NCBI GenBank assembly: GCA_009869945.1
Contig: WIXG01000133.1
Span: 1 to 64,000, forward strand
Length of the DNA: 64,000 bases
Direction: 5' to 3'
Source: Mesaphorura yosii
Lineage: Eukaryota; Arthropoda; Collembola; Poduromorpha; Tullbergiidae
Below are positions 29,329-43,300 of this stretch, one piece after another. Both the position numbers and the translations under genes were made by a program. Numbering within the stretch: position 1 is the first letter of the stretch; each line of letters starts with the position of its first letter. Under the pieces are notes generated by a model. It was not told where the DNA came from, did not search any database, and worked only from the letters and a program-made list of their open reading frames with translations.

Positions 29329-29880
29329 AGTTCGTACCATCGATCGAACATCGAAGCCAAGCTGGCATGGCGCAGTGATAACTTAATCAGTTTTTTCCTT
29401 TTGGTAATTTTGTTGTAGTTCCTTTGAGTTCATTTTAATAATGGACTTTCAACGTTCGGTCGTATACAAGCAAGGTGTCCTAATCGCAGCGAATTTTCTT
29501 ATGGTGTTATAATTCTTGTTTTGATTTCACAGGGATTTTATTTTTATAGTAGCTTACCTTGATTGCCCTCACAATGAAGCCATTGTCTTCCAAGTTGTTT
29601 ATGCTGAATGCTGCTTAATGCCTTGCTAGCCCTGGTACCTAAGAATCTCGCCGGCCGTTCCCTCTCCGGTCAACCATTCAAATGAGAGGAAATGTCATGT
29701 CATGAGTTCAATCGAGTATTAGCAACTTCTATGCATAAAATGTGAGTCAACTAGTTAGGAAGCGTTTTTAGAATGAAGTGGGCAGTGAGTTTTTATGTCA
29801 AACAATTTGTACTTTGAATGCCTGTCAAAATCCGCTATTCGCAATCCAGAGTTCTTTTATTCTTTGTGGTACAAAGCTAC

Positions 29881-29886
29881 AATAAA
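29881..29886 (+). terminator. Poly(A) signal of PI3K p110
   Basis: AATAAA about 550 bp after the p110 stop codon. No earlier AATAAA was seen in the 3' UTR. Confidence 0.65.
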
Positions 29887-29925
29887 CAGAATCTTCGTCT
29901 ACGGCGGCTCGTGTATTAAGTTTCA

Positions 29926-29931
29926 TTTATT
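29926..29931 (-). terminator. Possible minus-strand poly(A) signal
   Basis: TTTATT on the plus strand reads AATAAA on the minus strand, 40 bp past the p110 signal. It would end a transcript coming from the right, but no minus-strand gene was confirmed there. Confidence 0.25.
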
Positions 29932-32900
29932 CCATTGGCTTTCCAATAACTGCAGTAGCATACATAGAAAATAAGTTAATTCACAGCGCATAATCATCTG
30001 CATACAGACACAATTAGCACAGATAAGCCATACTGGACCAAGAGACAACCTTAGCTTGCATAAAACACAAATACTTTGACCGACCAACGCGCTTGTGTTC
30101 TGGAGAACCAATCCAAGTACGGCATGACAGCACCACCCGTTAGTTGTCGTAAGTAGTTGACTTTTCACCTTCAATAAGTTTTATTATCGATACAGACAGG
30201 CTACTCTACTCACTCTTCTATGCTATGCTACTCTAAGCTCTAGCTTATTACAACCGAATGAAGCACTACGGCTATTCTACGCTACGGCTAAATTAGTACC
30301 ATAAAACTACTTTCAAGTAGCATTGTTTATTTACAAGAGCTCATCACATTTTACCTTTGACATTGAGAGTTTCGCTAATGACTAAGGCTACTACCGACTA
30401 ACTAGTTTAAATGAAAGTATGTATAAATGATTTGTGGTTTCACTTCCCATCGTTTCAGTTTGCATTCCTACTCGAGTTTCATAACCCCACGCGCTTGTTC
30501 CATGTCGAACTGTTTCACTGTGGTGTGATTTTTCCCTTTCTATTCGCGTCGCAACTTTTACATCATAACTAGGTTACTAAACCACAATTTTTAATTATAA
30601 AACGCAGTTTATGACTTTTGGTTACAAATCCGCAACTTTCCGAGCGCAGGCAGGCGGCCAGCGCGCGACGGCCTTCAATGCAAGTCAAACCTCTGCTTTC
30701 ACCATCCAACACAGGCGCAAGAGGGAGTTGGTGCGTGCGTGCGTGATAGAACCGCCTCACCGGAGGGCCATAAAGAATGAAATCTTACAAGCGAGAGAAT
30801 CAACACGAATCAATTTCGCGTAACAATGACACAATTTATCCGCGAAGGAAATACGCACTCACATGGCACTACGACATGGAACTCATTCCAGGCCCCGAGG
30901 AGTCTACTTTCGGAGTGTACCTCGCAGGCACGCTCACCAGCAGCCAGTTTGCAGTGACTTCTCGTTTCGTTAATGACCGACTCTAATTTTAGAACTGCGT
31001 TATGCTGCGATAATAATTTACTTTCACTTTTTTGGTATCATGGGAAATTAACAAGTAATATGCGCACAACTTTCGCAAGGCCAACGAACATTCAATCGCG
31101 AGCTATTCGCATGCAAGCAAAAATACTTCAAGTTTGCGATTCGGAGTTTGAGATTACTTCTAAAATTAAGCCCGTAGCCAGAAAAATGCCAACACAAAAC
31201 ATTCGTCAGGCAACTTGCTTCTTTAAGAACCACTCTTCATCCAAGACGAGTGAAAGCAGCAAGCAAGAGCACTGGAGAGTACGAAATGGCAAGCCGCTTT
31301 GCGCGAGAAGAAATAAAAAATTGACGATCAACTTCTCGTGGAATTAATTTGGCGTGTTTAGCGAAAATGATGAATGAAAATTGAGTGGGGAAAGTTTCCA
31401 GTAGGGACGTCTGCATGCAGAAGACATTTATTATTACATTACGACAAGAATAACGCGCATAATAACGAAGGCGTGTATTTTGTGTACGCTAAACTCGAAA
31501 TTATCTTTTCATTTTGAAGCATCGAATTACACTCGTCACAATGCAAGTATAGCGTGCTGAGAGAGAACGGAGTTTGTAAGCCGATTTGAAGGGAGTCTAA
31601 TGATGTTTGATGCGAGAGACTTACTGCACTTGGCAAAATGAAGCTCTAAGCTCCAAATGTGATTTTACCGTAACAAAATTAAAGATTATGCCTCTAAACT
31701 TGAGAGCAGCCAGCAAGGACGGAGTTTATTTAGCCAAGCATCGCGATCGCGTCGCTGAAAGCAAGACGGCATATTAGAACGAAAGGAAACTAGCTTCCAG
31801 ATTTTAAATTACGCTCAAAGGCAATCGATCCAGCCCTGTGAGTCTTTCAGTTCTTTCCTTGGCCAGGAACTCTGTTGCAATTCTGAATAATTGCGATGGG
31901 CAGATTCTACGAGTAAATCAGCAAGTGGCAGCGCAGTATTGCAAAGCCGACATGCCCGCATTTAATTACAAGTGGGCTTGAGACTGCTTCGATAATTGCA
32001 CGACGCCAAAGGGAGATTGCTGAAGATGAGACTCCACTTGAAACTAAATCTGTGCTGAGATCTGCTCTTTTGTCATCCGCACTTGTTAATTACACGTTTC
32101 TTGAGTCGGGTTTAGAATTACGGCAGGGTCAACACAGCCTCGACGACGCCTTCATCAAATTAAGTTCGCTTGTGTGGTTCGCACGTCGCAATTCGGATTG
32201 GATTTCTTGAGTTCGGGTGTTGCTGCTCTACTTTCTAATCAAAGAGACGAGATTTCATAAATAAACGTAATTACCGGGTGCCGTGTACGTCAATTCCACC
32301 ATGGTTAAATTTGAAACGAGTCACGCTCACACGCTTCCACTCAGAATAACATTTTGTGCTGTCACCACCTTCCCACAGCTCACCAGCGAAATGCGAAATG
32401 TGGAGCTCCGAACATGTGTCATCTGTCATCTCATCGCCCACTCACAACACAAATTTCATTTCTCCTTTTGCTCTTCCATCGCAGTGAACCTTGCCAGTCA
32501 CGCCACAACCACAGCTAAGAGTGCGTTCCCAGCGGAATACAGAAATCGACTTTCACTTGACTTTTGCATTTATTTCTGCTCTTCTTCGCACAAACTTTGA
32601 CTATTGACTCCCCGTTTGCATTTGCAGTCAATCGTGCGTGCGCCAGTGTTCGTGTACGACAAAGGAGGTTACATGCCATCGAGCTCAAGTCGTTATTAAA
32701 ATTGTCTTTCCTCAGCCAATTCCACGCAGTCTCCCATTACGCAATGAAAGCAACAAGTCGCGTCGTAATTACATCATGTTCATTTCAATTTCAGTGCGTT
32801 TCGAAAGAAAAAGATCACAGCCCGCATTTTTGATAGGCGAGAGTTGATCTGAATTCTATTAATCCTAATTGTGCTCTAATCGTGCGTTGGAGGTCGACAA

Positions 32901-35900
32901 GTTGTCTTCATTAAACGGAGTAAGACTGCGTTTAGTCTGGAAGAAAATTCTCCAATTTTAATCTAATTGCCCTCCTATTTTTACATCCTCCTCGCTGCTC
33001 AACTACTCGCCTTTTTCTCTATACAGAATTAACTGCCTAATTCCATTGCCTTCCCTCTCGTCACGTAACTCGCAAAGCATTAAACTGTTGATACTAATCG
33101 TGTCTCTAATTAGTACAAATGTAAATAAAATGCAAAACGACGCGTCTACAGTCTGCATGTCATCAAATAAATTAAGACGAATGAGATAAGACGAAGACGG
33201 GGTGGAACTAATTCCGATACCGCGCAGGAGTTCAATAGAACAATGGATTGAAGTTTGTCTCGAGTGAGAAATTGCGCAATAAACGCTTCGGCCGTTAAAA
33301 ATGAAATCCTAATACGCTTCGCAGCTAATTAAGTCCTACACATGTTCATCGGCTAATGACGGGTAGCTTCAACCGATTGTTTGTGTTTCAATCATTCAAC
33401 AATTTTAATTCCGACCCACTTCAAACAGATTTCATGAAACCAATGGATACAATTAACTTGTATTGCTTAACAGGATTTAGGATAGGCTATTCGCTTGAGA
33501 ATCTTCAAGGCTTCAAGTCTGCCAGCATTTTCATGCATGCACTACTCAGGACGATTGATTTATGATTTAATGAGCCACAAAATGCATCAGGTCCACCCAC
33601 CCACGCAGGTAATAAATGATCACTGGATCGGACTTTACTTGATTTGATTACTTGATTTCTCTTTATCACTCCAACCGCGAGTGCTTGCCCTTCACAATGC
33701 TCGTTATGCAATCATTTACGTCATGTTACCTGCTATGCTGCAACTTGTGTGTAAGACAGGCAACTTGTGTTGTGAAGAAAGGAGAAAGTGTGAAAACATT
33801 TTCATCTCTTCATCCACCGGCTTAATCCGTGCTGTATAAAGCATGGTTGTAAAGTCCCGCTTCCCGCATTCCGAGATTCATAAGAAATAAGATTATGAAA
33901 TGAAACTCCTTCATTATGATTACGACAAGCGTCGCTTGAGTCGGTCGGTCTATTTTTACTCAAATACCAAGAAGCAGGCTGCACATTTCATTACAGAATC
34001 CCTGCATCATCTCGATAACAACTTTCACAACACTAAAGCGTGCAATTACAGGGAAGTCTTGCAAGGCGCGCATTCATCTCCGAGTGAAAGCATCGATTAT
34101 CCGTCTTCTCTCCATTCGCCATTCACAAACCCCGCACTTTCTCAAGCAAATATTTTTAAAACGGAATGATTAATAACTGCGTCACGACGACGATGAGTTG
34201 ATGATTGGTCTCGACGTACTCACTCAGTGCAATGCAATGCAGAAAAGATGAAGCTGGATCAGGAGCCGACGCCGATTCGATTTGGCAACTCGTTACTCGT
34301 TGATGCAACTGCTGTGTAGTGAGTCTGTAATTGAAATGGATCCCAAACTACCTTGGCTCTTGGCTGGCTGGGTTGAAATTACGATCGAAAGAAGATTGAG
34401 AATTTGTGATGCTTGTCTCTGTCGAGGTACCATCGGATTTAAGATACGTATTACAGATTCTCTTTGATGACATGCTGTCTAATTTATGCTTCTGACGTTC
34501 TCTGCCAACCTTCGCATGCTTCAATGAACTTTCTCTCTCCCTCGCAAAATACAAACTAAACACAGGCAATAAGGTCCAAGTGCAGCCCACGACCAGGGCA
34601 AAATTAAGGCCAATGCATTAGAATCATTCAAAAGGGCAGCGTCGGATCCGCTGTGCAAAGGTCACATCAAAAAATTCGGTCTCAAATTCACTCAAAACAG
34701 TTTAGTGCAGCACAATTCTAAAAAGAAAGCATAAAGTGCACTGTACATGTGTCTGGAAGGCAATGCAGGGAATTATGCGCAGGGAGTGCAAACGACGCGG
34801 GCAGGACGAACCACAAAAAATTAATTTACATTGATAGATGGCTCACAAAATTACTTTTTATACTGTCACAGCACTCCTCTTCTCTCCAGTGCATCGCAAG
34901 AACAAGGCGGATGGACATTGACGTGTGCAAATTACGACTGAAGTTTCGTCATAAAACGGATTGCAGTGATCTTTGCACGTCATGAAACCTCTACATCGTA
35001 AGAGCGCAGTGGATGTGCAGATTTATGACCCAGTATTATAGCTAGGCTAAGCGGTGGTTGAGATTCGCCAATGCCCAGCATGCAAAAGAGTTATCAATGC
35101 CTTTGCAATCGGTGCAAGTGTGAAAAGAGAGTAGGGAAAATCTCATCACGTCCTGACAATGGCAATGAGAGTGGTCAGATTAATTAACCCATCCAGGATC
35201 AAAGCTTCCCGTGTTTCAATCACTCCGGTTGACTAGCAAATGTTAATTACCTTTCAAACCCGTGCCGCGTTGTTCTGTTTTCGAAACAGCTCTTTGCGCG
35301 CCAGGCAGTGCGTGATTTGTTCTTGTTGCATTGTTTTGCTTTAATTACATGCAAACAAACCAACTAAAATGAGCGTGCGAAAGGGTTTGTTCTTGACTCA
35401 GTCGTCGATTTCAAGCGTGCGTGGAGCAGAAACAGAGCACTTCAGACAGGCAAGTTCAGCAGAATGTCCGCCGTGCCCTTCCCCGTGGTGGGAACATAAA
35501 AGTTGTACAACTTGTACTTTAATGCTTAAACTATTACCTTTTATTTTATGCACTAAAACTACATCCGACATTTCATACAGACATTACAGCATTACAAGAG
35601 AATAATCATGGCAGACCGAGCTTCATGCATGACATAAAATTGACATCATGTCGCCCACGTTATGGGAAATCTCACTGTCATATCCGAGCGGTGTCTGGAC
35701 CCGCTAATCGCAATAATCGGCGAGTGCGGAATGGTGGCAATAATAATTTAATTGCATTTGGAACCGAGGCGTGATGATTGCGGGCAAACTGTGCAGTGCA
35801 GTGCAGTGTGAAATGGCAAAGGAGTTTTGCAACATAAAAATTTCCATGGAACAATGCCGAGTGGAAGTACGTGCTGCTGGTGCGGTGCTGCTCCGGTGGG

Positions 35901-38900
35901 AAGGCGAGCGTGGCGTGCACCGTGCTGGCTGGCTGATGCGAATGACAAGACAAAAGACATGAGTGCGAATAAAGTTAAGCCTTGGAACTCGAGTGTAACA
36001 CGTTCGCTCGTGATTATGAATACTGAATACATGATAAAGTGGAGTGAGCGTGCACGACACAGGCAAACATTATAAAAACTGAAAGATAAAATACGGCTCC
36101 GCTTCTCATAAACACTTTCACCATCCATCCAACTTTCTCCCTGCAAGCCTGCCTGTCTGCGCGCTGTGCGTATGCGATGGCGTAATACATTTAGTGCTAG
36201 TGCTGCTTTTATCCTGCTGCTACTGATACAGACCACATTTATGACACAGTGCATGCTTTTAACTTTCGCCACAATCTCCAAAACACATTTGGCAATTTAA
36301 TAAGCATGATTGGTGATGATGGATTTGGATCTCCGACCACCACCAGCAGCAGCCACACCAACGCACAGCTGCAGCTCGCCTGGCTGACGGGCTGGTTGGC
36401 CCGGTTAGGGTTCACTTTGCGAAAAGTCGTCATTACTTTCTTATCTGCGGTTTTATGTAAACACCCCACATGCACGGCTGCTGCTGCATGACTACCGTAT
36501 CGACTACCCACGTCTGGTTTGGCTTTGGCACATCACATTTTACTGTTATTTCCTAATGGGAGTAATAAATACTGGCACTGACGCTCCCACTACGCACACG
36601 CAGACACCTGAAGACCCCGCGACACATAGGCTGTCATTTGTCGTAATTATGTCATGCCAATGTACATCGCACATGTAACGATGAGCAAAGTGATAAACCG
36701 AGTAAAGCGCGAAACTGAAGAGTCTCGCGGAACAAAGCGAGACACAGGACGGCATGGTCTCAAGAAACGGGAAAAGAAGAAAAATTCGGAAAATAATAAG
36801 ATGAGAAATTAATCGATAAACCACGGAAGCAAAAGGGATAAACACATGATTGGACAGACAGACTCATGACCACGACGACTGCAGGTTTGAATGGCGAATG
36901 GAAAGCGTAAGTACAAACTCGGACATTGCGGCAGGACGACACAAACGCTACTTTACGACTTTTATGCACCAAAATTGAACAGTTTGGCCATCCACCCTGC
37001 AAATTGCGGGCAAAGAAGCCAGAAATAAAAATGAAATTGAAACTCAATTCAGATCCTGCGCATGGCGACTCATCTTTCAGTCGACCCGCGAAGCAGCGGA
37101 AACTCAAGTTGGTGTACCGGGCGATGTGCAAGCGGTTTCAATTTCCTCGAGAAGAAAAGAGTTCGGACCACGACACACATTTTTCAATTTCAGCAGCCTT
37201 GAACGTAAAGGCCAATTTCCAGGTGAAATTACTTGACTCGGTTTCTGAGGCTAATAAAAGACGGCTGATTGTTTCCACTTTGATCGTCCCTCACGCGAGA
37301 GTGGACCCGAAAGATCTCAATGCGCTGGTGCTATAAAATTGATCTCGCCGGAGGATATTTTGATTCCAGGGCTTCTGTGCCACCTCAAAGTCGACAAGGA
37401 TGCGTGCTTGGCCCGCACGTTGCAATGTCGTCAGTCTTGTCAGTTTTTCTGGGAAAACAGGAGGCAAGGTGACGGTGCACGAAACCAATTAATTGTATAA
37501 TTACTTTGAAACAAGTTCGACAAGGGCAGCACTCCAATTATTGCAACTAAGCCTCCACGCATGCGGGTTCAGAGCACGGAAAGTTTGTTATTCATCAAAG
37601 GAGCCCTGAATTCAATTTGGCGGCCGCATTGCCGCGAGTGTGAGTGAGACTACTTTCGGCAAAGAAATCAGAGACGCAGAGAGAAAGGGAAGGAGACAAG
37701 AAAATTAGCAATTATTATTCACTTTATACTTTACACATTTATACGTCCAAGTTTCTCCCTGAAATTTTATGTAAAACTTTCTCCATTGTAAACAGTCGAG
37801 TCAGAAGACCTGCATGGTCGGCGCGCAGAGAGTTTTATGCTCCGGAGCAGACTCGAGTTTTTGTTAACTTTGAACTTACAATGTGGGCAGAGAAATAGTA
37901 AATCAGAGGATCCTGCCTCTCGCCCGAAAGAGAAAGAACATTTATGATGTATGGCAAAAGAAAGAAAGTTTGTTTTCTCTTTCTACATGCACGACAACAG
38001 CGGCAGAGAGGAAAGTGGAGCAGTGCAGAGCAACAGGTTTCAAGACAGACCGGCTCGGGCTAAATTCAGCCTCACAGCCGCGTCTAAACGCCTGCCTGGT
38101 GCCATAAGCGTGCCATGAAGCTTGTGCGCAGTTGGCAGTCTGGTAATGCCCTGAAAGCTATAAAGGTCAGATACAAAACCCACATTTTTCATTAAAATCT
38201 GGATCTTGTGTGTAGCAATAAAAGCTGGTTGGCGGAGTCCATTGTGCACTGGGAGACGTTAAAGGATTAAATAAATCCATGCAGGCAAATATGGCTAAAA
38301 GGTTACCAAGCTCAGCCGACTCAGCCGACTCAGCCCACAAGTTAGGCTTTATGCGATTCTCGTTCTCGTGGTGGTTGGTCATTTCACTCCGACTGCTCCT
38401 TTAACGCTGCTATTACGCGGCAATAATGGTCATGCATTCACAGAGACTGAGAGACTTCATATTCGCAGCTCAAATCCTGATCCGCACCCGCCATTCCAGA
38501 AATGAACCCACACGCCTCCTAGACTCGGAGCCGCCGCAGTCGCAGTCTGTTATTGTGTTTACCTTTGAAGTCGGAGCATAATAACGTAATCATTAGCGTC
38601 TCTTTCATTTTCACCACGTGCTCGGTTGCTCAGAGTTTCCATGCACTTACAAGCAAAGAGCGCGGGTAGGAGGGAGAAAACTGCTAACTGCAGACTACCT
38701 TCGCTATTCGCCTTGTGTCCCGTGGAATATTTGCTCAACTGGGTCAATATTATAAGATCACACTCACAGGCGGAGTACACAACTCCGAGCCATATTTCTG
38801 GCCGGGATTGAATGGCGCTTCTACGCTTTCCACTGCACTTTTTGCGTTTAATCATTTGGCGAGGATTTTAACCGCAAGGAGTCGTTAAGCAAGAAATTCA

Positions 38901-40393
38901 AGCGGCTTCTCGTCTTCCCCGCAATTATTGCCCTCACAAGAGAAGAAACTTTCAAAAGTTAAAGCGGTCACCGTATCAGAAAACGAGTCTGTGAGCAGGA
39001 TCGATTTTCTTTCAGCCCTTAAATGATTTTATCAGCAAGCAAAGTGAGAAGAGCTCATCTTTCGCCAAATAACGGCATACAAATGCTATTAGAAATTGCA
39101 ATCGCAACATCTCTCTCAGTCAAATGGAATTCCTTGCATTGGTTGCGGTTCGCACTTGACGGAATGGATGTTTCAGATTATGTTTGCAAATGCTCTTGAG
39201 ATTCGTGAACTCGATGTATTAGAGACTGGGAATCAGGGCGAGACACCGATCTCGCTGAATCAAACATTTTAAGTTGATGAAATACGTACTTAGCTCCAGC
39301 ACTGAACACATTTTTGAATTTGCTGGGCAAATAATCGACACGGCCAATTTAGCCAGATCGTGAGAAGTGTTTAGGTTGACGGCCCGCCGTATTTCGCGGT
39401 GGAAGCAGAGATTTGATGTACGCTGATTTTCGCAAAACTCGATCTCGATTTCCGAGCCTGTCATACCTGATTTCTTAGAGACGTAACCACAACGGAGTAA
39501 CGGCAAGAATTTGCATACGTGAATTGTCAATTCGAGGGTGGTCTGTGACGGTATCTTGTTTACAGGCAAAAAAATGCACCTAAAAAGAATAATTTCTGCA
39601 ATGGTTTGCTGAATGCATCCTGTGCCCTACTTAGGCATTTGCAATTCCTCTCAAAGCAGTTCGCCCACGTTTTATCTCTCCCTTGAAAGCACGCGAACAG
39701 TCGCACCATCAAAAGAAAGCGCTCGAACCCTGCGCTGACTGTGTCGTCTCCCATTCATTCGGGAAAGATTCCTTGAATCCGTACATGAAACCACAAATGA
39801 TCCAGATTATTTTGAAAGAGGAACTAATTAGGAGTTAAATACTTCAATTTTATACACAGTAAGTTTAGTAGTTCTCTATTCGTAGCACTAAATTCACGAT
39901 ACTTGTAACATAAATAAGATTCGGATCTTTAAAAAACTACGCTTTGCAGCTCATTCAATTTTCCGTTAGGCCATCTTGAATCATGCGGTTTAACCATTGC
40001 AGTATTGTGCTCAAGTAAAATAAACGCGTGTCTCGTCCTCAGTTTGGCAACAGCAGAAATATATTTCTCTTTTGGCAATGAGTTGCTATCTACGAATGGT
40101 ACTTCTTTGACGTAACGAAATCCACACCTTTGCATTTGCATCTGTTTTCTAATTTACTGCACAACAAGCTAAATCTAAGTACGAAACGCAAATTAATTCA
40201 GACCCTATTTTACAAGCCATCTATTTACAAACACGGCCAACAGCTACGCTAATTCATAATTCTAGCCTACGAGTTCTCACGCTCCTGTACAAAATACTGC
40301 TCGCTTGCTGCGATGTGCTTTTCTTGGCAAATGCGTCCATTAAATGATTGTCATCCAGCATCACATCCGCCATATTTAAATAGCACATTAGCT
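29932..40393. other. Gene-poor interval between PI3K and dimm
   Basis: No coding region can be supported over 10 kb. A GC-richer, CpG-rich patch at about 30635-30990 is open in several frames and has minus-strand donor-like sites (gtgagt, gtgagg), so it may hold an unrecognised exon. At 36172-36300 a 42-codon plus-strand ORF begins with a signal-peptide-like segment (MRWRNTFSASAAFILLLLIQ) but has no body. At 38311-38337 the 9-mer ctcagccga is repeated three times. The 3' UTR of dimm lies at the right end; its poly(A) site was not identified. Confidence 0.5.
38311..38337. repeat. Short tandem repeat, three copies of a 9-mer
   Basis: ctcagccga, ctcagccga, ctcagccca in direct succession. Non-coding context. 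Confidence 0.8.
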
Positions 40394-43300
40394 TTAATCG
40401 TCGTAGAACCCGAGCGCGTCTTGCTGGTCGTTCATGTCGAGATCGAGGTCAAATGTGAAGTCCTCAGCACCGGTGCCCTGCAGGAGGCAATCTTTACTTA
40501 CGAGACTCAGGCACTCCGTCGTGGAGCGCATCAGGTCGATGGCTGCGGCGGTGGTGCTAGTGATGTCGGCGGTGCTCACGTTGACGACGCTTCCGGGCCC
40601 AGCCGCATTGTTCCCGTTGCCCAGCGACATGGCCATAATCTTCTCCCCATTGATGGCCGCGATCGCCGCGGCGGCCGCGTCCACGTCGTCGTCGTGCACG
40701 ACGAGCCCGGTCAGCGCCACGATGTAGTTCTTGGCGAGAGTCAGCGTCTCCAGCTTGGAGAGACGACGGTTCTTGTTCGCCACGTGGGGAATCACCTCAC
40801 GCAGAGACTGCGGAAAGAGAAACGAAAATGTCATTAAAACAGAGAAACGAATCGTGATATTGGACATTAATGAACTTATTTATTAAGGCCGAATTCACTC
40901 TTCTGGCTTGCTCATAGAGCCATAAACTATAATTGCGTTAGGCCGTTGTTTCAAGGCAGCCTGAGTCGTGGCGTCCGTTGACCCAGCAAAACAAGCGTCT
41001 CTTTCCGATTGCCCGTATCAATGCAATTATGAACAAACTAATGCGAGCGTGTCGGTGCGAATGCGATCGGTTCGGAAATGCGGGCACTCAATGCCCGCCT
41101 GTAGAAAGTAACGGCATATGTTTCTGCTTTGAACAAGCGGCATTCGGCATTGGCAACATGAACTCAGCTGTCACTGGAATCAGTCAATTCAAACGTAATA
41201 GAGAGAAAGTTTGCGAAAGTGTACGCACATGCAACAAGTGCAAACTTTTGCAAATATCTGGCGAAGATCCGAATAATCTTCCCGCAAGTCTGTCAGACTC
41301 TTGTTTGTTGGTGCAAGAAGGCTGTCAACAGCCTTAACGTTAAATCTTTTTCTTTTTCTTCTTCTGCGCACATTAATTAAAGTTATTTTAAAGATTTGCT
41401 TATTTTCTGCTTGTTTCTGGTTTTAATAAGAGCCAGAAAGCATGTGGAGCGAAGGCTTAGTCGGAATTAGACGAGAAAGCTGTAAGTCGATGTGCATGTA
41501 AGAAAAGCCGGGCGAAGAGCGACGCAGAGCAGAAGCAAGCCAAGAAAAGAAGACGCTTGGGCAGTTTGCATTGGCTTCATCGGGATTCAATGCGAATGAG
41601 CGCGCACAAGTGATGCGAGAAGCTTGTTCGGATGAGCGTGCCCGTGTTGGGTTACACGTCTAATGACAACTTTCTGCCGACACAATAACACACGCTCGAC
41701 TTGTTTCTTACTTTTAGTTATTACATTAAGCAGAAGAAAGTGTCTTAGGCTCAGACTTTCTGGAAGCCGGGCTCAACCCGCGCACAGCGCAGGAAAGAAA
41801 GCTCGGGCAGGGAACAGAGCGATTAGATTTCTTGAGTAATTGAGTTTTTCTCACTATTATAATAAAACTGCCGGCCCAACTCTTCGCACGAAAGCCTCCC
41901 AAGAACGTGTGCACGAGGAAAATGACTGACTTAATTTCTATGCCATGCAAGATGATGAAGGTGAAACTTATTTTAACCTTTTACTCAATTTGTCTTGGCT
42001 GCCTTCACGCTCAGCTTCGTTGTGCACTGCCCACACTGAACGTGAACACGACGGCGACTTGTTCTCGGGCGTGTATGAAATTAAATGTGGCTCTAATAAC
42101 TCCTCACGTCACTTTCACTGCTCTGCGCTGAGAAAGAAACACAATTTGTAATTGTACTCCTCGGGCGATACAGCACCAACCCACTTGTTTGGGCTGCACT
42201 GCGCCACTTTCATGCGGTGTGCTGTGGTTTTAGTCCAGGCAGATGAGGGAGAAATGAGGAGATGTCTCGGTTTCTCAAAGATTCAAATTAATTTGGTGCT
42301 GCATGATGCCATGAAACTACTGCTGCTCTTTAATTGCTACTCGTAATCAACTTAATGTTTCCGCATCCTGAAATCTCGCTTTCACCCGTGCCGTGGAAAG
42401 TCGCCATCAAGTGCACAAGTTAAGACTTGTCCTTGCCAATCAAACTCATGTAACGCTGGCCTCAATTCTGCGTAATCACATGCGTGTAGGACGCCACAAT
42501 TAGCAGGCCGTTCTAGACGGTAACACGCGGTTTAATTAATTACTGTCATCCCTTCCGTTCCGCCGAATGTGGAAGCGTTCGTGGTTAATTGATTCATCCG
42601 ACGCCGCCGACATAACATGCGAAGATCGAAACCCAATTAGGATTCAATTCAGCAGCGCCGTTACCGTTGCGTGAATCGGTCCATCAGTCATCGACCGAAT
42701 TGCCCGCATTATCGCATTCATGTTGCAATTCTCCCCTGACAAACGCAAATTATCGCCAATTGCTAAAAGTGTTGAGCGAGGCGGCTCGCGATTCGATAAA
42801 TTCGATTTTTCCTGGCTGACTGGTTTAATTATCCTACCTGCACGTGCCATGCTGTTCCCTACGTCCAAGCACAATGAAGAAATTGTGTGAATAATCAATA
42901 GTCCATTAGAGACAAGAGGATTAGTAGACGACCGAGACGAATGCCAAATTAAGATTATGATCGCTTTCCTTTGTGATAGGTGAAGGAACGGGCCACAACG
43001 CGTGCCGTGGCGAAAACTTTAAACTTCGCGCATTGACCAATTGCTGGCCACCTTTTGACTTGGCATTCTGGCAGGTTTCCGAAATGGCCCGCCATTTCCT
43101 TTCGGTTGTTGCACAACATTTCAGTAAACTTATTTACGTTTGCCCTTTAATTATAGCGCATTAAAGCGTCATGTATAATTAATTAAGAAGCGACTTTCTT
43201 CTCGCTGAGAAGAGTTGTAATTACCTTTAAACACAAAACACAGGAACCGCGATTCATTGTGCTCGCCGTCCTTTCAGACTCGATTTGCCTCGAAAATCGA

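Noticed and set aside
35748-36281. 177-codon minus-strand ORF
   Set aside because: Non-ATG start and no domain; overlaps open frames on the other strand.
40313-40837. 174-codon plus-strand ORF
   Set aside because: Exact antisense of dimm exon 2; a shadow of the real coding frame with no domain of its own.
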